Assembly (NCBI GenBank): GCA_015179125.1
Contig: WHVA01000129.1
Span: forward strand, 175,560-239,559
DNA: 64,000 nucleotides
Reading direction: 5' to 3'
DNA from: Gautieria morchelliformis
Lineage: Eukaryota > Basidiomycota > Agaricomycetes > Gomphales > Gomphaceae
Position numbers and translations under genes: made by a program. Positions 58,257 through 64,000 of this stretch are shown one piece after another (within the stretch, counting starts at the first letter, position 1; the number at the start of each line of letters is the position of its first letter). The notes beneath the pieces were generated by a model. It worked only from the letters and a program-made list of their open reading frames with translations. It was not told the origin of the DNA and searched no databases.

Positions 58257-59928
58257 TCACCCCCCCTCTAGCGTGCTGCGTCCTCGAAGCACGGGACACA
58301 AGGGATTGAAATGCCAGCGAGCGGATTCGGCGAGGGGCACCTGGATGTGTCCTGTAGAACTCCCGGAGTTTGTCAGGAGCGGAAACATCTTGCTCCGGGA
58401 CCCACGAATTCTCCTCGTACCCATACCCTTCCCATTTCACGAGGAATTGGAGTCGTCCTCGCACAAACCGGCTGTCCAGGATCCGTTCTACCACGTAGTG
58501 CTCTTCCCCATCTACAATTTCTGGCGGAGGTGGCGGATGAGCCTTCCGACGTGGAATTGGGTCCTCAAGCATAGGGAGTAACTTCACCACGTTGAAGACG
58601 GGGTGGAGGCGGGACATGGACATCGGAAGTCGGAGGCGGTATGCATTCCGTCCAACCCTCCGCGTCACTGTGAAGGGCCCAAGGTAGCGGTGGGCAAGCT
58701 TCTGCGAAGGGCGTGTGGTGCGGATGTCACTTGCATCTAGGTACACCTTGTCTCCAACTTGGTACTCTGGGGCAGGAACCCGGCGTCGGTTGTAGTACCT
58801 TGCCATGTCATCCTTGGCCTTCGCAAGGGCCGACTTGGCTTCCGAAAGGGTGGAGTCCATGCGGTCTCGGAACTCATTGACCGTCTCGAGTCGGGAGTCA
58901 GCCTGGCGTGGTTCGAAGCCCATCCGCGGGTGTCGTCCGGAGTCAAGCATGAAGGGAGTCTGTTGCGTGGCGGAATGGACATGGTTGTTGTATTGGAATT
59001 CCGCCAGCGGAAGTAACTCATCCCAGTCATCCTGCCTCTCATTGACAAAGAGGCGGAGATATTGCTCCAACTCCTGATTGACCCGTTCCGTCTGTCCGTC
59101 ACCCTGCGGATGGTACGCTGTGGTGGTAGCCAGCTTTATGCCGAGCAGGCGGTAGAGCTCCCGAGTCAGTTCCGCGACAAACTGCGGACCTCGGTCGGAA
59201 ACGACTTGCTTCGGGAGCCCATGCAACTTCCAGACATGTGCAAGGAACAGGCGGGCCGCTCCGAGGGCTGTGATCGTCGTGTGCGTCGGAATGAAGTGGG
59301 ACACCTTGCTCACCGAATCCACGACGTTCATGATCGCGTCGTAGCCATGGGACTCTGGGAGTTCCACGATGAAGTCGACACTGATGGTGTCCCAGCGGGA
59401 TTCGGGAATCGGGAGCGGAACAAGTTCTCCGACGGGCGGACGTCGTTGCGCTTTGGTTCGGAGACAAAGGTCACACGTCTTCACGTACTGTCCGATGTAG
59501 CGGGACATCTGAGGCCACCAGTAATTCCGAGCCACTAACTCCAGCGTCTTCCACCTGCCAGCATGCCCAGCGACCCGTGTGTCATGGTGCTGGGACACGA
59601 TGCGACGGCGGAGGTCCGCCCCACCCGGAACATAGACCTTGCCTCTGAAGTGGAGCAGTCCATCACGTTCCGACCATTCCGCTGCCCGTACAGACCGTGA
59701 GTGCCCCTTCCGGAGTTCCTCCACTGCCTTCACCACCGACTCCTCCTTCTCTCCATTCCGGTACTGCCTCCGGATATCCCGGAGCATTTCCGCTTCCGCC
59801 CCAACTGCAGTTACTCCTTCTAGGGCACGGATTGCAAAGAGACTTGGGCGGAGCAGTGTCATATCCGCGTTGTCTCCACTTCCGCTTCCGTGATCCGCGC
59901 GGCGGGATAGGGCATCGGGCTTGCCCAT
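58036..59928 (-). CDS. pol 3' part: integrase and chromodomain, young Ty3 element
   Basis: Open frame of 630 codons. From the N-terminus: PDALSRRADHG (end of RNase H), zinc-binding HHDTRVAGHAGRWKTLEL with CDLCLRTK, the DDE core (Asp in ISVDFIVELP, Asp in VVSDRGPQF, Glu in GQTERVNQELEQYL), GPF module (YLGPFTVTRRVGRNAYRLRL), and chromodomain (HYVVERILDSR, LQFLVKWEGYGYEENSWV). No stop occurs before the LTR, so the last 80 or so residues are encoded by polypurine tract and U3 sequence. It is really the downstream half of pol, separated from the RT frame by one missing base. Confidence 0.92.
   Translation of the reverse strand: MGKPDALSRRADHGSGSGDNADMTLLRPSLFAIRALEGVTAVGAEAEMLRDIRRQYRNGEKEESVVKAVEELRKGHSRSVRAAEWSERDGLLHFRGKVYVPGGADLRRRIVSQHHDTRVAGHAGRWKTLELVARNYWWPQMSRYIGQYVKTCDLCLRTKAQRRPPVGELVPLPIPESRWDTISVDFIVELPESHGYDAIMNVVDSVSKVSHFIPTHTTITALGAARLFLAHVWKLHGLPKQVVSDRGPQFVAELTRELYRLLGIKLATTTAYHPQGDGQTERVNQELEQYLRLFVNERQDDWDELLPLAEFQYNNHVHSATQQTPFMLDSGRHPRMGFEPRQADSRLETVNEFRDRMDSTLSEAKSALAKAKDDMARYYNRRRVPAPEYQVGDKVYLDASDIRTTRPSQKLAHRYLGPFTVTRRVGRNAYRLRLPMSMSRLHPVFNVVKLLPMLEDPIPRRKAHPPPPPEIVDGEEHYVVERILDSRFVRGRLQFLVKWEGYGYEENSWVPEQDVSAPDKLREFYRTHPGAPRRIRSLAFQSLVSRASRTQHARGGVMSGDTLFSISSSDTTPSSDSISDSASGSDSISASAFGNNSASGRTSTSSVRLASSTPISDFRPGTVLEIKRLA
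58257..58268 (-). other. Polypurine tract of the young Ty3 element
   Basis: Minus strand AGAGGGGGGTGA abuts the TGTCAGGGG start of the 3' LTR. It lies inside the open pol frame. Confidence 0.85.
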
Positions 59929-62171
59929 GGTGCGGCCGGGGGGTGGTGGAGCATGAAGTCAAACCGGGACAGGTGTAGGGACCACCGTGCTTGTCGTCGG
60001 TTCAGCTTCTTAGCCGTGCGGAAATACTCGAGGTTCTTGTGGTCTGTCCAGATCTCAAAAGGGCATAGAGCACCCTCGAGGAAGTGTCGCCACTCCTCCA
60101 GCGCTCGGATGATTGCCAGCATCTCCTTGTCATGGATCTCATAGTTCCGCTCGACCGGACTAAGGCTCTTAGAGAAGAAGGCAATCGGATGCCACCCCCC
60201 ACCATCTTCCGATGACTGCTGTGACAAGACCGCTCCGGTAGCTGCGTCGGAAGAATCCGCCTCGACTCGATAAGGGCGAGAGTCGTCGGGAAAGATCAGG
60301 ACCGGGGCGGAAGTGATCAGCTCCTTGAGTTTGTCAAAGGAAGTCTGTTCCGGCTCTCCCCACCGCCATCCAACCTCCTTCTTGGTGAGGTCGAAGAGGG
60401 CACGGGCGTGGCAGGAGAAGTCCTTGATGAACCGCCGGTAGAAATTGACAAACCCAATGAAGGACTGGACCTCCTTCTTGTTTCGCGGCACGGGCCAATC
60501 CGATACACCGGAAACTTTGACTGGGTCCATTTCCACCTTTCCTTCCGACACAATCACCCCAAGATACTCTATCCGCGTCCGCTCAAATTCGCACTTTTCC
60601 GGCTTGAGACACAGGTTGTACTCCCGGAGCCGTTCCAGCACTCTCCGCACGACTTCCCGATGTTCGGACATTGTTTTCGTGAAAATGAGGATGTCATCGA
60701 GGTAGACGCAGACAACCCCTTCTGCTATCATGTCACGGAAAATGTCATTCATCATCGTCTGGAATGTGGCGGGACTGTTGGTGAGGCCAAAGAACATGAC
60801 CTGTGGCTCAAAGAGTCCTCGATTGGTGCGGAATGCGGCCTTCCACTCGTCTCCCTCCCGGATCCGGACATTGTTGAAGCCCCAGCGGACATCCAGCTTA
60901 GTGAAGTACCTCGCCCCGCGGAGTTGTGTGATCAGTTCGGAAATGAGTGGAATGGGGTACCGGTTCTTGATCGTGATCGCATTCAAGGCCCGGTAGTCCT
61001 GCACAAGTCTGAGCGAGCCATCCTTCTTCTTGATGAAGAACACCGGAGATGCCATGGGTGACTTGGAGGGGCGGATCCTCCCTGTACGGAGGTTTTCCGC
61101 AAGGAACGCATCGAGCTCTACCTGCTCCTTGGGTGACAGCGGGTAGACCTTGCAGTTGGTGGGCTTTGACCCAGGCTCCAACTCGATGGCGTGGTCCCAC
61201 AGCTTCCGTGGAGGCAGGGTATCAAACGACTCCTTGGAAAAGACGTCCTCGAACTCTCGCAGGTACTCCGGAATTTCCGCCTCTACTCTATCATGCCTCT
61301 TGGAGGCTTCAGCAAGGCGTTGCGAAATATTTCCGGTGGCGCGGATGTGTTCCGCTTCCGGCGGAAGGTTTACGTACAGCAAGCGCTCCCCTTCCGCCAG
61401 AATGTCTTCCGGGCCGAGTCGGATGACGTCGGAATCGGAATCGGAATCGGAAGTGGGATCCGGTTCAAATTCCGCTTCCGAGTCTTCTTCTGCAAGCAGT
61501 GGATGGGGGCCAGAACGACATGTCTGTATGAGCCGTTCGGTCTTCCGCTGCTCCTGGCGCTCCTTCCGCAGTTCCGACCTGCACATGTGACACTTGGCTG
61601 GACATCGACTCATCAGTACCTTCCGAGTCTGCCAATTGATCTCCGGGTTGTGCTCCTGAAGCCAGGTAAACCCGAGGATGATGTCCTGCTTCCCCAGGCT
61701 GGTGACTGCAAAGGAAGTGCGTTCTGAGTGTCCATCGTAGCGGAGAATTGTGTCTACTATCTCCGTGATGGACCCTGCCTCATTGGGGCTTCCATCCACA
61801 TTGAACACCGGGATTGCACGTTGCAACTTCCGCGTGGTCAGTCGGTTCCGTTCCACATAGTCCCGGTCCATAAACTGACCAGTGGCCCCGCAATCGACAA
61901 GGGCGGGTCCGGATTTGACTTCCGCCGTATCTGTCGTCTGGATCTCCACCTTAATGACTAGTGACTTGGGGCCAGGGGTGGCAGCAACAACATAGCGCTT
62001 CGGAAGGCGTCTCTCCCAAGGGCGGATGCGGGATGGATGGGGTGTCAGATTTGGTTTTTGTGTGACTTTATCCGGTGGGTCTGTACGAAGTGAGGGGAGT
62101 GGGGGCTTTTCATTCTCTACTTCAAGACAGGCAAACCGGTTATGTACAGGCAGCAGGGGCACACATCTCAC
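59859..62171 (-). CDS. pol 5' part: protease, reverse transcriptase, RNase H, young Ty3 element
   Basis: Open frame overlapping the gag stop in the -1 phase; no ATG at the junction, so expression by frameshifting is likely. Protease: ALVDCGATGQFMD, with Cys in place of the usual Ser/Thr after Asp. RT: FTKLDVRWGFNNVRI, MFFGLTNSPATFQTMMND, YLDDILIFTK, IEYLGVIVS. Then the connection FIGFVNFYRRFIKDFS and RNase H (VEADSSDAATGAVLSQQ, YEIHDKEMLAIIRALEEWRH, TDHKNLEYF). After FDFMLHH the frame goes wrong (PPAAPWASPM) because the C run at 59938-59943 has six, not seven, bases; the other frame continues as PGRTMGKPDALSRR. Confidence 0.92.
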   Translation of the reverse strand: MRCVPLLPVHNRFACLEVENEKPPLPSLRTDPPDKVTQKPNLTPHPSRIRPWERRLPKRYVVAATPGPKSLVIKVEIQTTDTAEVKSGPALVDCGATGQFMDRDYVERNRLTTRKLQRAIPVFNVDGSPNEAGSITEIVDTILRYDGHSERTSFAVTSLGKQDIILGFTWLQEHNPEINWQTRKVLMSRCPAKCHMCRSELRKERQEQRKTERLIQTCRSGPHPLLAEEDSEAEFEPDPTSDSDSDSDVIRLGPEDILAEGERLLYVNLPPEAEHIRATGNISQRLAEASKRHDRVEAEIPEYLREFEDVFSKESFDTLPPRKLWDHAIELEPGSKPTNCKVYPLSPKEQVELDAFLAENLRTGRIRPSKSPMASPVFFIKKKDGSLRLVQDYRALNAITIKNRYPIPLISELITQLRGARYFTKLDVRWGFNNVRIREGDEWKAAFRTNRGLFEPQVMFFGLTNSPATFQTMMNDIFRDMIAEGVVCVYLDDILIFTKTMSEHREVVRRVLERLREYNLCLKPEKCEFERTRIEYLGVIVSEGKVEMDPVKVSGVSDWPVPRNKKEVQSFIGFVNFYRRFIKDFSCHARALFDLTKKEVGWRWGEPEQTSFDKLKELITSAPVLIFPDDSRPYRVEADSSDAATGAVLSQQSSEDGGGWHPIAFFSKSLSPVERNYEIHDKEMLAIIRALEEWRHFLEGALCPFEIWTDHKNLEYFRTAKKLNRRQARWSLHLSRFDFMLHHPPAAPWASPMPYPAARITEAEVETTRI

Positions 62172-63343
62172 CCGCTGCGTGTCACAAAATCCGACGCATC
62201 TTCCGCTTCCGGTAGACCATGTTCCGCATTTTCGGAAAGCTCTTCCGCAGTGGGCACTCCGTTTATGTCTGCAAGCGCGAGGAACTCTGGAAGGATCTCG
62301 AGTTTCTCCTCTGTGGTCATAAGCCGGATATCAAAGGCTTGGGGGCACTCGCGAGCGTAGTGGCCTGGTTGTCGGCAGCGGAAGCAGGTGATAGTTCCGT
62401 GGCCTTTTCCGCGCATGCGGTCAACATCCATCGGGGCAGGGCCACTCTTCGAGGGAGGAGGGCTATGGTTCCTAATAGGAGCAGGCGGAGCAAGCATCGG
62501 AAATAATTTCCGTGTGGGAATGAATGCGCTTCCGGGTTTTGGCACAGGTTGAGTAGGACGAGCGGAACTGCGTGTCGTGTTCCGACTCGTCTCCACGAAG
62601 GCCTCATTTGCCTCCCTGTTCCGAGAAACCTTCTGCGCAGCTTGGTACCACCCTTCCGGGTCATCAAAATCCGGAGCTCCATCCCCAAGCAGCGCAACTT
62701 GGTTCTGGAGCGTCGGATCAAGTCCTCGTCGGAATTTGATGACGATCGTCTTGTCGTCGTCATATTCCGCAAGGTCGATGAGCTCCTGGAAGCGATCGAT
62801 GTAGTCATCGACCGGATCTTTGGCCTGGTACCAGCTCGTCCCCTCGAGCTTTGTAAGGGCTGTGAGCTGCTCGTTTTTCGGGCAGAACTGGTCGGAAAAT
62901 GTTTTCTCGAACGCGTCCCAGTCCCGGAAGTAGTTCCCCTTGCCCTTTGCTTCATGTCGGATCACCTTGTTTGCAAAACGGGCTGCGCGGTCCGATTTGA
63001 AAAAGGACAACGTCCAGTGAATCCGAGCCTGGTCGTTCGGAAAGAGGTCTCCGACAATTGCGAAGTAGATGCTGCATGTGTTGAAGAATGCGCGTCCCTT
63101 CTCCCGATCTCCGTCAAAGTCCGCCGGAGTTGCGGGTTTGACCTTTGCTAACTTCGCGGACATCCTCTTTTCCGCTAGTTCCGCTTTTCCGAAATCCGGA
63201 TCATCCAGCATTTCATTTCCACCACCTTGTGGAATATCTAACTTAGCCAAAATCGCTTGTAAGGCTGTTTCAATCGCGTCGGTCTTCATCCGGTTCCGCG
63301 TCAATTCCTCCTCCATATTCCGAAGACGATCGTCCGGATCCAT
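62168..63343 (-). CDS. gag, young Ty3 element
   Basis: Start MDPDDRLRNMEEELTRNRMK, 391 aa; the frame is open upstream into the LTR but without a convincing ATG. It contains a short coiled coil (residues 5-35), a capsid-like helical region (WTLSFFKSDRAARFANKVIR, LEGTSWYQAKDPVDDYIDRF) and a CCHC zinc knuckle (CFRCRQPGHYARECPQ). It forms the virus-like particle and binds the element RNA. It ends TGA at 62168-62170, overlapping pol. Confidence 0.9.
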   Translation of the reverse strand: MDPDDRLRNMEEELTRNRMKTDAIETALQAILAKLDIPQGGGNEMLDDPDFGKAELAEKRMSAKLAKVKPATPADFDGDREKGRAFFNTCSIYFAIVGDLFPNDQARIHWTLSFFKSDRAARFANKVIRHEAKGKGNYFRDWDAFEKTFSDQFCPKNEQLTALTKLEGTSWYQAKDPVDDYIDRFQELIDLAEYDDDKTIVIKFRRGLDPTLQNQVALLGDGAPDFDDPEGWYQAAQKVSRNREANEAFVETSRNTTRSSARPTQPVPKPGSAFIPTRKLFPMLAPPAPIRNHSPPPSKSGPAPMDVDRMRGKGHGTITCFRCRQPGHYARECPQAFDIRLMTTEEKLEILPEFLALADINGVPTAEELSENAEHGLPEAEDASDFVTRSG

Positions 63344-63530
63344 GTTGGAAGGAGAAATATGGGACGGGATTTCCGGGGTTGGGAGCTCGACGTAAGAAGA
63401 GGGGCTGTCGTACGCTGTATGTGCGGAAGAGGTTGCGATCTCCGAGTCGCTGTCTCCGATTCCGAACGCACCTATGGCGAATGCAACGCGCAGTACGACC
63501 GCCGGTCCTCTAGGGGAGAGACTTTTCTGC

Positions 63531-64000
63531 TGTAAGGGCAACCCTGGCTAGTCGTGGAGATCACACTACCACACAACTGACAAGGGGAAATCCAAAGTAT
63601 GTATAAATGAACAGAGCATACAAGAGAGGGGGTTCTCACCTGACAAGGGGAAATCCAAAGAGAAAAGTCTAAGGACCCCCAATGTCAGCGAGCCCGTATT
63701 ATACTACGCTGCGCAGCCAGGGACAACGCTTGGCACCCGCCATCAACCCTGCATCCCCCTGACCCTTGATCGACCCTTGATGCCACCTATTATGCGAGTC
63801 GCTTGATTTCCGACACTGTTCCGGGGCGGAAGTCGGAAATTGGAGTGGAACTGGCAAGGCGAACGGAACTGGTGGAAGTTCTCCCAGAAGCGGAATCGTT
63901 CCCGAAAGCGGATGCGGAGATGGAATCGGAACCGGAAGCGGAGTCGGAAATGGAGTCGGAACTGGGTGTGTGTCGGAACTGGAAATGGAAAACAGGGTGT
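63531..64000 (-). repeat. 5' LTR of the young Ty3 element (partial)
   Basis: 470 of an expected 480 bp is visible. Differences from the 3' LTR: TTCCGACACT against TTCCAACACT, GGAATCGTT against GGAATTGTT, and GTGTGTGTCGG against GTGTGGTGTCGG. Confidence 0.95.

Larger units (their letters stand above)
57777..64000 (-). mobile_element. Young, nearly complete Ty3/Gypsy chromovirus-type element, 5' LTR runs off the window
   Basis: Minus strand. 3' LTR 57777-58256 (480 bp) and 5' LTR from 63531 to beyond 64000. Over the 470 bp visible in both I count 2 substitutions and 1 single-base indel, so insertion was recent. Order on the minus strand: gag (63343-62168), pol (62171-58036) with protease, RT, RNase H, integrase and chromodomain, then the polypurine tract. 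A single missing base in a C run near 59938-59943 splits pol; otherwise no disabling change was seen. The target duplication cannot be checked because the right end is outside. Confidence 0.95.

Overview
This window looks like a repeat-rich accessory region of an Agaricomycete genome (Basidiomycota), probably a wood- or litter-decaying fungus. The evidence is introns of about 45-60 bp, several short-type manganese peroxidase (MnP) genes, chromodomain Ty3/Gypsy elements, and gene families I recognise as expanded in Agaricomycetes (integrase-core proteins, BTB proteins, large families of unknown function). No tRNA, rRNA or CRISPR-like structure was seen. Exon boundaries were worked out by hand from splice signals and reading frame.

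Layout. 1-9.3 kb: two MnP genes in inverted orientation (P1 minus, P2 plus), each in a duplicated block of about 2.5-2.7 kb. Between them lie a 3' fragment of a fourth MnP and a single-exon MED8 gene. 9.8-13.0 kb: 3' part of an old minus-strand Ty3 element (integrase C-terminus, chromodomain, an extra 316-aa ORF, polypurine tract, LTR), split by a solo LTR of another family. 13.0-18.8 kb: a large inverted duplication of an integrase-core pseudogene and a companion gene. 19.5-23.0 kb: a BTB gene and a gene of another expanded family. 23.6-24.9 kb: old LTRs. 26.1-29.9 kb: a decayed Crypton-like tyrosine recombinase gene (SAP, recombinase, GCR1_C), interrupted 15 codons before its stop by a complete Ty3 element (29947-38191, CCGTA target duplication) that carries an antisense Zn2Cys6-type gene. 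38.2-42.3 kb: repeats and a third MnP block (P3). 42.6-56.5 kb: the most gene-like part, with an SRPK-like kinase pseudogene, an AGC kinase, a two-module terminal nucleotidyltransferase, a glutamine amidotransferase, an SDR and a type B carboxylesterase. 56.8-64.0 kb: a LINE fragment, a solo LTR and a young, nearly complete Ty3 element on the minus strand.

How it fits together. The host genes have unrelated housekeeping roles: transcription (MED8), signalling (AGC kinase), RNA tailing (nucleotidyltransferase). The MnPs are secreted lignin-oxidising enzymes whose copies spread by segmental duplication in a transposon-rich setting. P1, P3, the AGC kinase and the young Ty3 element each lack one base in a C/G homopolymer. 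Because the kinase is conserved and otherwise intact, consensus error is a serious alternative to real pseudogenisation and should be excluded first.

The most unusual items are the two-module nucleotidyltransferase whose first module has lost its catalytic motifs, the extra ORF between pol and the 3' LTR of the 10-13 kb element, the antisense zinc-cluster gene inside the 30-38 kb element, and the 3-kb-arm palindrome whose two arms share a nonsense codon.
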